A stretch of 64,000 nt of DNA, from the NCBI RefSeq assembly GCF_000718785.1, contig NZ_JOCA01000001.1, forward strand, positions 62,001 to 126,000. Reading direction: 5' to 3'. This DNA comes from Streptomyces sp. NRRL WC-3626. GTDB lineage: Bacteria; Actinomycetota; Actinomycetes; Streptomycetales; Streptomycetaceae. Of the stretch, positions 9,473 through 19,181 are shown in pieces. The notes beneath the pieces were generated by a model. The model ran no database searches. It was given only the letters and a program-made list of their open reading frames with translations, and was not told where the DNA came from. A program made the translations under genes and the position numbers. Numbering within the stretch: position 1 is the stretch's first letter; each line of letters starts with the position of its first letter.

Positions 9473-12013
9473 ATGACGATGACGAGCGACTTCGTCGGCC
9501 CGGAGGGCGACCCCTTCGCAGAATTCCTCGCCCGATTCTTCGGCGGCCAACGCCCCCGCCAGATCGACATTGGCCGACTCCTCAGCCAGCCCGCCCGGGA
9601 ACTGGTCCGCGGCGCCGCCCAGTACGCCGCCGAACACGGCAGCCGCGACCTCGACACCCAGCACCTCCTGCGCGCCGCCCTCTCCGCCGAACCCACCCGG
9701 AGCCTGCTCACCCGCTCCGGCGCGGACCCCGACTCCCTGGCGTCCCAGATCGACGACCGCTCCGGCCCCGTACAGCACGGCCCCGGCGAGGCCCCTCCCC
9801 CGACCTCGCTCTCCCTCACCCCGGCCGTCAAGCGCGCCCTGCTGGACGCGCACGAGATGGCCAGGGCGTCCGGCGCGGGCTACATCGGCCCCGAGCACGT
9901 GCTCACCGCCCTCGCCGCCAACCCCGACTCGGCCGCGGGACACATCCTCAACGCGGCCCGCTTCGCCCCCACCGGCCCCCCGGAGGCCCCCGAGTCGGCC
10001 CAGCAGACCCGCACCGAACGCCCCCGCCCCGCGACCAACACCCCCACCCTCGACAAGTACGGCCGCGACCTCACCGCGCTCGCCCGCGAGGGCCGTATCG
10101 ACCCGGTGATCGGACGCGACGACGAGATCGAGCAGACCGTCGAGGTGCTCTCCCGGCGCGGCAAGAACAACCCCGTGCTGATCGGCGACGCCGGCGTCGG
10201 CAAGACCGCCGTCGTGGAGGGGCTCGCCCAGCGGATCGCGGAGGGCGACGTACCCGACATACTGCTCGGACGGCGCGTGATCGCCCTCGACCTGACGGCC
10301 GTGGTCGCCGGCACCCGCTACCGGGGCGACTTCGAGGAGCGGATGACCAACATCGTCGAGGAGATCCGCACCCATTCCGACCAGCTGATCATCTTCATCG
10401 ACGAGCTGCACACCGTCGTCGGCGCCGGAGGCGGAGGCGAGGGCGGCTCGATGGACGCCGGCAACATCCTCAAGCCGGCCCTGGCCCGCGGCGAACTGCA
10501 CATCGTGGGCGCGACCACCCTCGAGGAGTACCGCCGGATCGAGAAGGACGCCGCGCTGGCCCGCCGCTTCCAGCCGATCATGGTGCCGGAGCCGACACCC
10601 GCCGACGCGGTCGAGATCCTGCGCGGCCTGCGGGACCGCTACGAGGCGCACCACCAGGTCCGCTACACCGACGAGGCCCTGCTCGCGGCCGTGGAGCTGT
10701 CCGACCGCTATCTCAGCGACCGCCGCCTGCCGGACAAGGCCATCGACCTGATCGACCAGGCCGGCGCCCGGGTACGGCTGCGGGCCAGGACCAAGGGCAC
10801 GGACGTACGGGCCCTGGAGCGCGAGGTCGAGCAGCTGACCTGCGACAAGGACCAGGCGGTCGCCGACGAGCAGTACGAGCAGGCCACCCAGCTGCGGGAC
10901 CGCATCGTGGAGCTGAGGCAGCGGATCGCCCAGACCGGTGGCGAGGACGAGGTCGACGAGGGCCAGAGCCTGTGGGTGGACTCCGAGTCGATCGCCGAGG
11001 TGGTGGCCCGGCAGACGGGCATCCCCGTCAGCCGCCTCACCGAGGAGGAGAAGGACCGGCTGCTGGGCCTGGAGCAGCATCTGCACCAGCGTGTCGTCGG
11101 CCAGGACGAGGCCGTACGGGTCGTATCGGACGCCGTACTGCGCTCCCGCGCGGGGCTCGCCAGCCCCGACCGGCCGATCGGCAGCTTCCTGTTCCTCGGC
11201 CCGACGGGCGTCGGCAAGACGGAGCTGGCGCGGGCGCTCGCCGAGGTGCTGTTCGGCAGCGAGGACCGGATGGTGCGCCTCGACATGAGCGAGTACCAGG
11301 AGCGGCACACGGTCAGCCGGCTCGTCGGCGCCCCGCCCGGCTATGTGGGGCACGAGGAGGCCGGGCAGCTGACCGAGGTGGTGCGCCGGCATCCGTACTC
11401 GCTGCTGCTCCTCGACGAGGTGGAGAAGGCGCACCCGGACGTCTTCAACATCCTGCTCCAGGTCCTCGACGACGGCCGGCTGACCGACTCGCAAGGCCGG
11501 ACGGTGGACTTCACCAACGCCGTGATCGTGATGACCAGCAACCTCGGCTCCGAGGCGATCACGCGGCGCGGCGCGACCCTGGGGTTCGCGTCCGGCGGCG
11601 CGGACGCGGACGAGGAGGCACGCCGGGAGCAGATCCTGCGGCCGCTGCGGGAGCACTTCCGGCCCGAGTTCCTGAACCGGATCGACGAGATCGTGGTGTT
11701 CCGCCAGCTGACCGCCGAGGAGCTGCGGCGGATCACCGACCTGCTGCTGGAGAGCACCCGGCGCGGCCTGAAGGGCCGGGGCATCGCGGTCGACTTCACC
11801 GACGCGGCCGTGGACTGGCTCGCCGAGCGCGGCCACCAGCCCGAGTACGGCGCCCGGCCGCTGCGCCGCACCATCCAGCGGGAGGTGGACAACCAGCTGT
11901 CCCGGCTGCTGCTGGACGGCCGCATCCAGGAGGGCGACCGGGTGACGGTGGACACGGAGAACGGGCGCCTGGCGTTCCTCACCCGGGAGACACCGGCGCC
12001 CGCGTCCGATTAG
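9473..12013 (+). CDS. Clp-family AAA+ ATPase (ClpC/ClpA-like unfoldase)
   Basis: The protein has 846 residues; ATG 9473 is preceded by GAAGGA. Residues about 1-165 are a double Clp-N repeat ([22 protein letters not shown]). AAA-1 has GDAGVGKTA and [10 protein letters not shown] short linker has a UVR-like stretch, [20 protein letters not shown], as in ClpC. AAA-2 has [22 protein letters not shown] and [17 protein letters not shown] in AAA-2 could be the loop that docks ClpP. The family unfolds proteins for ClpP proteolysis. It is monocistronic and ends with a four-base convergent overlap with ggt. It is not the usual essential ClpC of Streptomyces by N-terminal sequence, so a paralogue is likely. 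Confidence 0.92.
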   Translation: MTMTSDFVGPEGDPFAEFLARFFGGQRPRQIDIGRLLSQPARELVRGAAQYAAEHGSRDLDTQHLLRAALSAEPTRSLLTRSGADPDSLASQIDDRSGPVQHGPGEAPPPTSLSLTPAVKRALLDAHEMARASGAGYIGPEHVLTALAANPDSAAGHILNAARFAPTGPPEAPESAQQTRTERPRPATNTPTLDKYGRDLTALAREGRIDPVIGRDDEIEQTVEVLSRRGKNNPVLIGDAGVGKTAVVEGLAQRIAEGDVPDILLGRRVIALDLTAVVAGTRYRGDFEERMTNIVEEIRTHSDQLIIFIDELHTVVGAGGGGEGGSMDAGNILKPALARGELHIVGATTLEEYRRIEKDAALARRFQPIMVPEPTPADAVEILRGLRDRYEAHHQVRYTDEALLAAVELSDRYLSDRRLPDKAIDLIDQAGARVRLRARTKGTDVRALEREVEQLTCDKDQAVADEQYEQATQLRDRIVELRQRIAQTGGEDEVDEGQSLWVDSESIAEVVARQTGIPVSRLTEEEKDRLLGLEQHLHQRVVGQDEAVRVVSDAVLRSRAGLASPDRPIGSFLFLGPTGVGKTELARALAEVLFGSEDRMVRLDMSEYQERHTVSRLVGAPPGYVGHEEAGQLTEVVRRHPYSLLLLDEVEKAHPDVFNILLQVLDDGRLTDSQGRTVDFTNAVIVMTSNLGSEAITRRGATLGFASGGADADEEARREQILRPLREHFRPEFLNRIDEIVVFRQLTAEELRRITDLLLESTRRGLKGRGIAVDFTDAAVDWLAERGHQPEYGARPLRRTIQREVDNQLSRLLLDGRIQEGDRVTVDTENGRLAFLTRETPAPASD

Positions 12014-13812
12014 GGCCGGACGACCATCGCGGAGCCGCCGCCCCGGCGGACCTTCTCCGCCGCCGCGAGCCATCTTCCGTCCGGCAGCCGCTGGACGGCC
12101 GTGGCCGCGCCGATCTCCGGGTTCTCCCGGAACGAGTGCCCGATGGCCTCGAGGCGCTGCCGCAACTCGCTGTCGTACAGCCCGGGTTCGAGGTCGGTCT
12201 GCGCGGTGTTGCGCTGGCTGGCGCGCGGTGCGGCGATCGCGTCGACCAGGGGCAGTCCGCGGTCGAGGAACCCGGTGAGGGTCTGCAGGACGGTGGTGAT
12301 GATGGTGGAGCCGCCGGGCGAGCCGAGCGCCACCACGGGCCGGTCGTGCCGGTCGAGCACGATCGTCGGTGCGATCGACGACCGGGGCCGCTTGCCGGGG
12401 CCGGGCAGGTTCGGGTCGTGCACGGCCGGGTTCGCGGGGGCGAAGGAGAAGTCGGTCAGCTCGTTGTTGAGCAGGAATCCGCGGCCGGGCACGGTGATGC
12501 CGCTGCCGCCGGTCTGCTCGATGGTGAGCGTGTAGGCGACGACGTTGCCCCACCGGTCGGCGGTGGTGAGATGGGTGGTGTTCTCCCCCTCGTACGTCGT
12601 CGGGGCGGCCTTGCCGTCCGTGGCGCAGGGGCGGGGGTGGCGCGGGTCACCGGGGGCGAGGGGGCTGGTCAGGACGGCGTCGTCCTGGATGAGGCACGCG
12701 CGCGAGTCGGCGAACCGCTGTGAGAGCAGTTCCCCCGTCGGTACGTCCTCGAAGGCGGGGTCGCCGACCCAGCGCCCCCGGTCCGCGAACGCGATCCGGC
12801 TGGCCTCGATGGAGCGGTGCAGGTACTGGACGTCGCTCGCCTTCGAGAGGCCGGTGCGCTCCAGGATGTTGAGGGCCTCGCCGACCGTGGTGCCGCCGGA
12901 GGAGGAGGGTGCGATGGAGTAGACGTCCAGGCCGCGGTACGAAGTCCTGGTGGGTGGTTGCGTCTTGGCGCGGTATGCGGCGAGATCACGCGCGGACAGT
13001 TCGCCGGGCCGGGCGGTCCAGCCGGAATCCGGGTCCACGGGTGGCCTGTTGACGGTCCGTACGATCTCCCGGCCGATGTCGCCCCGGTACACGGCGTCGA
13101 CGCCCTCGCGGCGCAGCTCCTTGTAGGTGCGGGCCAGATCGGGGTTCTTGAAGGTGGAGCCCACGGCGGGGAGTTCGCCGCCCGGGAGGAACAGCTCGGC
13201 GGTGTCGGGGAAGTAGCGGAAGCGGGTCTCGTTGGCGGCGGTCTGCGCGCGGAAGGTCTCGTCGACGGTGAAGCCGTCGCGGGCGAGGCGTTCGGCGGGC
13301 TCGAGGACCGTCGCCAGGTCGCGCCTGCCCCAACTGTCGAGCGCGCGCTGCCAGGTGGCGGGGGTACCGGGGGTGCCGACGCCGAGTCCGCTGCTGACGG
13401 CCTCGGCGAACGGGAGCGGTGCGCCGTTCTCGAGGAAGAGTCCGGAGTCGGCGGTCAGCGGGGCCGTCTCGCGGCCGTCGATGGTGTGCACGGTGCGGGA
13501 CCGGGCGTCGTAGTGGACGAAGTAGCCGCCTCCACCGACACCGGCCGAATACGGCTCGGTGACGCCGAGCGCGGCGGCCGTGGCGACGGCGGCGTCGACG
13601 GCGTTGCCGCCCTTTCGCAGCACCTCGATGCCAGCGGCGGACGCGTCGGCGTCGACGCTGGAGACCGCGCCGCCGTGGCCGACCGCCACGGGCACCTTCG
13701 GGGTGTACCGGGAGCGTTCGTCGTGCTGGGCGGGCGGGGCCGCGGCTCCCACCGACAGGACGGCGGCACCGACCGCCAGGACCGCGAGATTCCGTGCTAC
13801 TGGGCGACGCAT
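12010..13812 (-). CDS. ggt: Gamma-glutamyltransferase (exported)
   Basis: This 600-residue proenzyme cleaves gamma-glutamyl bonds of glutathione-like compounds outside the membrane. ATG 13812 is preferred over GTG 13818 because GGAGG is five bases from it. An export signal is present (RRPVARNLAVLAVGAAVLSV). The large subunit has the GGNAVDAAVATAAALGVTEP signature. The autoprocessing site that yields the N-terminal catalytic Thr of the small subunit is in GENTTHLTTADRWGN. The oxyanion glycine pair is in LGSPGGSTI. It has no operon partner. Confidence 0.93.
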   Translation of the reverse strand: MRRPVARNLAVLAVGAAVLSVGAAAPPAQHDERSRYTPKVPVAVGHGGAVSSVDADASAAGIEVLRKGGNAVDAAVATAAALGVTEPYSAGVGGGGYFVHYDARSRTVHTIDGRETAPLTADSGLFLENGAPLPFAEAVSSGLGVGTPGTPATWQRALDSWGRRDLATVLEPAERLARDGFTVDETFRAQTAANETRFRYFPDTAELFLPGGELPAVGSTFKNPDLARTYKELRREGVDAVYRGDIGREIVRTVNRPPVDPDSGWTARPGELSARDLAAYRAKTQPPTRTSYRGLDVYSIAPSSSGGTTVGEALNILERTGLSKASDVQYLHRSIEASRIAFADRGRWVGDPAFEDVPTGELLSQRFADSRACLIQDDAVLTSPLAPGDPRHPRPCATDGKAAPTTYEGENTTHLTTADRWGNVVAYTLTIEQTGGSGITVPGRGFLLNNELTDFSFAPANPAVHDPNLPGPGKRPRSSIAPTIVLDRHDRPVVALGSPGGSTIITTVLQTLTGFLDRGLPLVDAIAAPRASQRNTAQTDLEPGLYDSELRQRLEAIGHSFRENPEIGAATAVQRLPDGRWLAAAEKVRRGGGSAMVVRP

Positions 13813-13965
13813 CCGCACCTCCGGTAAACGGCTGTCCGCGCAGCCTAGTTCGTCGCCCCGCCCGCGTCAGGGAGGCCGGAGGGTGTGCCGTACGGCCGTT
13901 CCGGGCGCCCTTCGCGGGCTGCCTCTCGAACACGGGTTTGCGGGGGACCGCTAGCATGCGCGCCC

Positions 13966-14721
13966 ATGAGTGACGACGTGCGCAACATCGTTCTGGGCGT
14001 GGTGGCCGCCGGCATCAGTGCCGCGCTGGGCTGGATCGCCCGTACCTACCTGTGGAAGCGCAAGCTCCGCCGCAAGCAGACGTTCTTCGGGATGCCCGAG
14101 AACTCCGAGTCCCTGCTCGTCGTCAACCGCGATCCGGCGACGGCGGAACCGGCCGTGCACCGTTTCGACGTGTTCGCGCTGCTCGAGCTCTCCGCGCTGA
14201 TCAAGGACTGCGGGGCGCACGCCCAGGTGGTCACCCAGGACGCGGCCCACCAGGGATTCGGCGAACGGACCGAGTTCTGTGTGGGCGGGCCGGGGTCGAA
14301 CCGGCGGATGGTGGCCCATATGGCGGCCATGCTGCCGGGGGTGCGGGTCAACGTCGATCCGGAACCGGGCCCGGACCGGGGCGCCTTCCAGATAGGTCCC
14401 GAGCGCTACCGCATGGATCCGGGTGTCACCGAGTACGTCCTGCTGGCCCGGCTGACCGCCGGTGAACGGCGCGAGACCCGGCCGGTGTTCCTGTTCTGCG
14501 GCCAGCGGGCGATCACCAACCAGGCCGCGACCCGCTATCTCGCCCGCAACCACGAGCGGCTCGCCCGCAAGCACGGCTCGAACTCCTTCGTACTGCTGCT
14601 GAAGGTGATCAACTCGCAGGCCTACGGCCCCGATGTGGTCGAGCTGGTCGGGGATGTGACGAGGGCGGCGCAGACGCCGCTGCCGGCTCCGGCGGCGCGG
14701 GGCAGTCACCGGGCGGACTGA
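13966..14721 (+). CDS. Membrane-anchored protein of unknown function with Rossmann-like features
   Basis: The protein has 251 residues. A single N-terminal membrane segment (IVLGVVAAGISAALGWIA) is followed by a basic stop-transfer WKRKLRRK and a cytoplasmic domain of about 210 residues. That domain alternates hydrophobic strands and helices: SLLVVNRDP, HAQVVTQDA, FCVGGPGSNRRMVAHMA, EYVLLARLT, RPVFLFCGQRAITNQAA, SFVLLLKVI. Glycine-rich FCVGGPGSN and FCGQRAITN after strands suggest a nucleotide or sugar-nucleotide pocket. No catalytic family is recognised. There is no ribosome site; TAGCAT eight bases before the ATG suggests a leaderless mRNA. It is convergent with the ABC ATPase. Confidence 0.75.
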   Translation: MSDDVRNIVLGVVAAGISAALGWIARTYLWKRKLRRKQTFFGMPENSESLLVVNRDPATAEPAVHRFDVFALLELSALIKDCGAHAQVVTQDAAHQGFGERTEFCVGGPGSNRRMVAHMAAMLPGVRVNVDPEPGPDRGAFQIGPERYRMDPGVTEYVLLARLTAGERRETRPVFLFCGQRAITNQAATRYLARNHERLARKHGSNSFVLLLKVINSQAYGPDVVELVGDVTRAAQTPLPAPAARGSHRAD

Positions 14722-14992
14722 CCCCGTTCAGCACCACCCGCCCGGCGCGCAGCTGACCTTCTCCTCACCGGCGGACGGCCCGTGGTCCGGGTCGCACCGC
14801 CGCGCGAGCAGTGATCTGCGGCTGCCGCCGGACGGGACTGGCCGATGTGATCCGCCGCCCCGTGGACTCGGAGCGGTGGGCCCCTCCCGGTGGCGGTGTC
14901 CCCGCTCCTGGAACGAGGTCCCCTCCCCCGCCGGGAAGAAGGGACCATCCTAGTCGAGGTCGGGGCGGGCACGTCTACGGGCGTCACCCCGG

Positions 14993-15736
14993 TCAGTGCT
15001 TGAGGATCTTGGACAGGAAGTCCTTGGCCCGGTCGCTGCTGGGGTTGCCGAAGAACTCGTCGGGTGCGCGGTCCTCGACGATCCGGCCGTCGGCCATGAA
15101 GACCACCCGGTGGGCGGCGGAGCGGGCGAAGCCCATCTCGTGCGTGACCACGATCATGGTCATGCCCTCCTCGGCCAGTTGCCGCATGACCTCCAGGACC
15201 TCGTTGATCATCTCCGGGTCCAGTGCGGAGGTCGGCTCGTCGAAGAGCATCGCCTTGGGCTCCATCGCCAGCGCCCGCGCGATCGCCACCCGCTGCTGCT
15301 GGCCGCCCGAGAGCTGCGCCGGGTACTTGTCGGCCTGGTCGGCGACGCCGACGCGGTCGAGGAGTTCCCGGGAGCGCCGGTCGGCGTCCTCCTTCTTGCG
15401 TCCGCGGACCTTGACCTGGCCCAGCGAGACGTTCTGCAGCACGGTCCGGTGCGCGAAGAGGTTGAACGACTGGAAGACCATGCCGACATCGGCGCGCAGC
15501 CGCGCCAGCGCCTTGCCCTCGTCCGGGAGCGGCTGTCCGTCGAGCAGGATCGTGCCGGACTGGACGGTCTCCAGGCGGTTGATCGCCCGGCACAGCGTCG
15601 ACTTCCCCGACCCCGACGGGCCGATGACCACGACCACCTCGCCCCGGCCCACGGTGAGCCCGATGTCCTGGAGGACATGGAGGTCCCCGAAGTACTTGTT
15701 GACGTCACGCAGTTCGATCAGCGGTTCGCCGGCCAT
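14993..15736 (-). CDS. Glutamate/polar amino-acid ABC transporter ATP-binding protein (orphan)
   Basis: The protein has 247 residues. Walker A is GPSGSGKST, the Q-loop VFQSFNLFAHRTV, signature LSGGQQQRVAIARAL, Walker B AMLFDEPTSALDPE, and H-loop VVTHEMGFA. It resembles GluA of actinobacterial gluABCD operons. ATG 15736 starts the protein at MAGEPLIELRDVNKYFG; upstream in-frame codons code an Arg-rich stretch with no homology feel. Unusually, no binding-protein or permease gene follows: bases 14722-14992 hold nothing recognisable and the next gene is convergent. It must energise permeases encoded elsewhere or is left over from a broken operon. Confidence 0.88.
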   Translation of the reverse strand: MAGEPLIELRDVNKYFGDLHVLQDIGLTVGRGEVVVVIGPSGSGKSTLCRAINRLETVQSGTILLDGQPLPDEGKALARLRADVGMVFQSFNLFAHRTVLQNVSLGQVKVRGRKKEDADRRSRELLDRVGVADQADKYPAQLSGGQQQRVAIARALAMEPKAMLFDEPTSALDPEMINEVLEVMRQLAEEGMTMIVVTHEMGFARSAAHRVVFMADGRIVEDRAPDEFFGNPSSDRAKDFLSKILKH

Positions 15737-15879
15737 ACCCACCCCTACTCGTTCTCGGCCGTGTGGTGGTCGCCGCAAGGTATCCAGGCAAGATCACCGC
15801 ATTGGCGCGACACGCACTCTTCGGTCATTAGCCGTATTAACACCGAGCCGTGGGCCAGGACTTCACGCCGGCCGGGGCT

Positions 15880-16287
15880 TCACGCCTCCGCGACCTCCGC
15901 GTACAGCTGCGACAGTTCGGGCACTCCGTTGGCCGCCCATTCGTGTCCGGCGTCCACGACGTCGAACTCCCGGCCGGAGGTGAGCCGTACGACCGGCTGG
16001 CCGTCGGCCCGGATCTCCCACGCCGCCCCCGCGACGGTACGCACGATGACGGTGCCGAGGTACAGTCCCGCGTCGTTGCCCAGCCAGTTCGAGGTCTCCT
16101 CGTCGTCCCGCCAGCGTGGCACCAGCTGGTCCAGCGCCTCCAACGAGGCCTGGGAGTCGTCGAGTCGGACACCCTCCCGGTATGCCTGGGAGCGCAGGAG
16201 TTCGCACTCGGCGAGGAGTTCCGCGATGCCCTCGGGGTCGGGAACCCCCGCTTTCCGGCGCCGGTTGCCCAGGAAGGGGATGTTCAT
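15880..16287 (-). CDS. Conserved Streptomyces hypothetical (DUF6278-like)
   Basis: The small cytoplasmic protein has 135 residues with no signal or membrane segment. It begins MNIPFLGNRRRK, then PEGIAELLAECELLRSQA, ASLEALDQLVPRWRDD, NDAGLYLGTVIVRTV and VVRLTSGREFDVVDAG. The pattern matches what I recall as DUF6278, a family of unknown function common in Streptomyces. It is separated by 60 bases from exonuclease III on the same strand and could be co-transcribed with it. No function can be assigned. Confidence 0.75.
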   Translation of the reverse strand: MNIPFLGNRRRKAGVPDPEGIAELLAECELLRSQAYREGVRLDDSQASLEALDQLVPRWRDDEETSNWLGNDAGLYLGTVIVRTVAGAAWEIRADGQPVVRLTSGREFDVVDAGHEWAANGVPELSQLYAEVAEA

Positions 16288-16347
16288 CCCACCAGCCTGT
16301 CATTCGTACCGCCATGTGCACCACAGGCGCGCAGGGTCGGCGGGCGG

Positions 16348-17127
16348 CTACACCTCGAGGTCGACGACGACCGGCGCGTGGTCGGAGGCGCCCTTGCCCT
16401 TGCGCTCCTCGCGGTCCACGTAGGAGTCCTTGACGGCCTTCGCGAAGGGCTCGTTGCCGTACACCAGGTCGATGCGCATGCCCCGGTTCTTGGGGAAGCA
16501 GAGCTGGCGGTAGTCCCAGTACGTGTACGGGTGGTCGTACTTGAGGGGGCGCGGGACGACGTCGGAGAGGCCGGACTCGCGCAGCGAGGCGAGGGCGGCG
16601 CGCTCGGCGGGCGTGACATGCGTGGCGCCCTCGAAGGCGGCCCGGTCGTAGACGTCGTCGTCGGCCGGCGCGATGTTGTAGTCCCCGAGGACCGCGAACG
16701 GGCGGCCGCCCGCGGCGTCACCGGCGACGGCGGCCTTCAGGGCCTCCAGCCACTGGAGCTTGTACGCGTAGTGCGGGTGGTCCACCTCGCGGCCGTTCGG
16801 CACGTACACCGACCAGACGCGCACGGATCCGCAGGTCGCGGCGACGGCGCGGGGCTCCACGGAGCCGTCGTAGCCGGGATCGCCCGGCAGGCCCTTGACG
16901 ACGTCCGCGAGGCCGACGCGGGAGAGCACCGCCACGCCGTTCCACCGGCCGGTGGCGTGCACGGCCGACTCATAGCCCAGCTCGCGCAGCTGTTCGACCG
17001 GGAACTGCTCCTCGGCGACCTTGGCCTCCTGGAGGCACAGTACGTCCGTGCCGCTGCTCTCCAGCCAGGCCAGGAGCCTCGGCAGGCGGGCGGTGATCGA
17101 GTTCACGTTCCAGGTCGCGATGCGCAT
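16348..17127 (-). CDS. xthA: Exodeoxyribonuclease III (AP endonuclease)
   Basis: The 259-residue DNase-I-fold repair enzyme has conserved MRIATWNVNSITARL (Asn), DVLCLQEAKV (catalytic Glu), SVYVPNGR, AVLGDYNIAP (Asp/Asn), RGMRIDLVYGN and a C-terminal SDHAPVVVDL (catalytic Asp-His). It nicks DNA at abasic sites and has 3' exonuclease activity. ATG 17127 is chosen because the fold begins immediately there. An upstream in-frame start at 17157 would add ten residues. Confidence 0.95.
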   Translation of the reverse strand: MRIATWNVNSITARLPRLLAWLESSGTDVLCLQEAKVAEEQFPVEQLRELGYESAVHATGRWNGVAVLSRVGLADVVKGLPGDPGYDGSVEPRAVAATCGSVRVWSVYVPNGREVDHPHYAYKLQWLEALKAAVAGDAAGGRPFAVLGDYNIAPADDDVYDRAAFEGATHVTPAERAALASLRESGLSDVVPRPLKYDHPYTYWDYRQLCFPKNRGMRIDLVYGNEPFAKAVKDSYVDREERKGKGASDHAPVVVDLEV

Positions 17128-17172
17128 GTTCCCCAACCTACCCGGCACCTCTGACAACGCCCGCCCGCCGGC

Positions 17173-17808
17173 TCACAGCTCGGCGGAGCCGCCCGGTGCG
17201 AGCCGCAGGTGCTCGGCGCCGCCGAGGGTGCCGATCTGGCGGTCGTAGACCGGGCGGGCGAGGTCGGTGAGGAGGGCGTCGTGGATGTCGTAGGCGCGCC
17301 GCGGCTTCAGCTCGCGGACGTAGTCGATGACCTCGGAGATCTTGTTCCAGGGGGCCATGACGGGCAGCATCAGCGTCTCGACCGGCCGGTCGGGGACGGT
17401 GAGCGCGTCGCCGGGGTGGAAGAGCTTGCCGTCGTCGACGAGGTAGCCGACGTTGGTGACGCGCGGGATGTCCGGGTGGATCACCGCGTGGAGTTCGCCG
17501 TGGACCTGGACGTCGAAGCCGGCGGCGGTGAAGGTGTCGCCGTGGCCGACGGTGTGCACCCGGCCCGGGAAGGCCGCGGAGAGCTGTTCCGCGACCGACC
17601 TCAGGGTCCAGATCTCGGCGGCCGGGTTGGCCTCCAGGGCGGCCCGCAGCCGGTTCTCGTCGAAGTGGTCGGGGTGCTCGTGCGTGATCAGGACGGCGTC
17701 CGCGCCGAGGGCCGCGTCCTGTTCGCTGAACATCCCGGGGTCGAGGACGAGGACGCGGCCGTCCTTCTCGAGACGGACGCAGGCGTGCGACTTCTTCGTG
17801 AGCTTCAT
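17173..17808 (-). CDS. MBL-fold metallo-hydrolase (UPF0173/UlaG-like)
   Basis: The protein has 211 residues. The metallo-beta-lactamase motif is LITHEHPDHFDENRL (about residues 40-55), with DAVLITH before it. Further ligands are in GELHAVIHPDIP and LFHPGDALTVPD. The compact size and start (MKLTKKSHACVRLEKDGRVL, LDPGMF) are those of small single-domain MBL proteins of unclear substrate. The start at 17808 has GGATGG upstream. It is not obviously in an operon. Confidence 0.85.
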   Translation of the reverse strand: MKLTKKSHACVRLEKDGRVLVLDPGMFSEQDAALGADAVLITHEHPDHFDENRLRAALEANPAAEIWTLRSVAEQLSAAFPGRVHTVGHGDTFTAAGFDVQVHGELHAVIHPDIPRVTNVGYLVDDGKLFHPGDALTVPDRPVETLMLPVMAPWNKISEVIDYVRELKPRRAYDIHDALLTDLARPVYDRQIGTLGGAEHLRLAPGGSAEL

Positions 17809-17872
17809 GCTTCCATCCTGCCTCGCACGCCTGTGCGCCCGCGCGGGACGCGGCCCGCTCCTCGTGCCCGGC

Positions 17873-19168
17873 CTACTCCTGGGGCGTGGTCTCCTCGCGG
17901 ACGACCCGCTGGGCCACCCGGAACGCGGCGTTCGCCGCCGGGATGCCGCAGTAGACGGCGGCCTGGAGCAGCACCTCCTTGATCTCGTCCGGGGTGAGAC
18001 CGTTGCGCAGCGCGGCCCGGGTGTGGAGGGCGAGGTCGTCCAGATGACCGCCGGCGACGAGGGCGGTGAGGGTGACACAGCTGCGGGTGCGCCGGTCGAG
18101 TCCGGGCCGGTCCCAGACCTCGCCCCAGGCGTAGCGGGTGACGAGCTCCTGGAAGTCGCCCGAGAAGTCGTCGGCCTCGGCCAGGATCCGGTCGACGTGC
18201 GCGTCCCCCAGCACCTCACGGCGGACCTTGAGCCCGGTGTCGTACGGGTCGGACGCGGTGTGTGTCCCCTGCGCCGGGACGGCCGGGGCGATCTCGGCGA
18301 CGGGCGCGGGCTGCGGCGGGGCGGCGAGCACCGGCTGCACCATCGCGGCGGGCAGCGCGGTCTGGCCGGTGGCGGTGTCGTAGGCGGGCTGCCAGGCCGT
18401 CGAGAAGTGCCGTACCAGCAGGTCGGTGACGGCGGCCGGCTGCTCCACCGGCACCAGGTGGGAGGCTCCGGGTACGACGGCGAGCCGCGCGTCCGGGATC
18501 CCGGCGACCAGCGTACGGGCCTCGGCGGGGCCGGTGACCTGGTCCTCGGAGCCGACCAGCACCAGCGTCGGCACCCCGACGCTGCCGAGCCCGGCCCGCG
18601 CGTCGAACGAGGCCAGTGCCTCACAGGCGGCGATGTAGCAGCCGGGGTCGGTGGTACGCACCATCTGCACGGCCCACTCGGTGATCGCGGGCTGCGCGGC
18701 GGCGAAGCCGCCGGTGAACCAGCGCTCGGGCGCGGAGCGGGCGATGGGGTCGAGTCCGTTGGTCCGTACGACCACCCCGCGCCGGCGGAACTCGTCCGCC
18801 GTACCGAAGCGGGGCGAGGCGGCGAGCAGCGCCAATGACGCGAGGCGCTCGGGGTGACGCAGCGCCAGCTCGATCCCGACGGCACCCCCGAGCGCACACC
18901 CGGCATACCCGAACCGCTGTACGCCGAGCCCCTCGAGCGTGGCGAGCAGCCGCCCGGTCAGCTCGCCGACCGAGCCGGCGGGATGCGCGGGGGCGCCTCC
19001 GTGCCCCGGCAGATCGAACCGGAACACACGCCACTGTCTGGTCAGCTCGGGGACCTGCCGGTCCCACATGTGCCATGTGGTACCCAGTGAGGGACCCAGG
19101 ATCAGCACCGGAGCGTCTTCCGGCCCGTCAAAGCGGTATTGCAGGGTGTTGGGTGGTGTCTCGCTCAC
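17873..19168 (-). CDS. pcaL: PcaL-type fusion: 3-oxoadipate enol-lactonase-like + 4-carboxymuconolactone decarboxylase
   Basis: The protein has 431 residues in two domains. Residues about 1-265 are an alpha/beta-hydrolase (LGPSLGTTWHMWDRQ oxyanion region, VGSEDQVTGP with Asp, GASHLVPVEQP with His). Residues about 305-431 are a carboxymuconolactone decarboxylase domain (WGEVWDRPGLDRRTRSCVTL, LALHTRAALRNG, EVLLQAAVYCG). In the protocatechuate branch of the beta-ketoadipate pathway these do consecutive steps. The nucleophile elbow reads GYAGCALGG, putting Ala (codon GCG) where Ser is expected. The rest of a pca operon is absent; an IS110 remnant ends 13 bases before the GTG start at 19168. Confidence 0.85.
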   Translation of the reverse strand: MSETPPNTLQYRFDGPEDAPVLILGPSLGTTWHMWDRQVPELTRQWRVFRFDLPGHGGAPAHPAGSVGELTGRLLATLEGLGVQRFGYAGCALGGAVGIELALRHPERLASLALLAASPRFGTADEFRRRGVVVRTNGLDPIARSAPERWFTGGFAAAQPAITEWAVQMVRTTDPGCYIAACEALASFDARAGLGSVGVPTLVLVGSEDQVTGPAEARTLVAGIPDARLAVVPGASHLVPVEQPAAVTDLLVRHFSTAWQPAYDTATGQTALPAAMVQPVLAAPPQPAPVAEIAPAVPAQGTHTASDPYDTGLKVRREVLGDAHVDRILAEADDFSGDFQELVTRYAWGEVWDRPGLDRRTRSCVTLTALVAGGHLDDLALHTRAALRNGLTPDEIKEVLLQAAVYCGIPAANAAFRVAQRVVREETTPQE

Positions 19169-19181
19169 GCCCCAGACCCTC

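Noticed and set aside
8710..12723. 1337-codon ORF overlapping map, clp and ggt
   Set aside because: High-GC frame shadow; its translation is Arg/Pro/Ala-rich and the Clp reading frame carries all AAA+ motifs.
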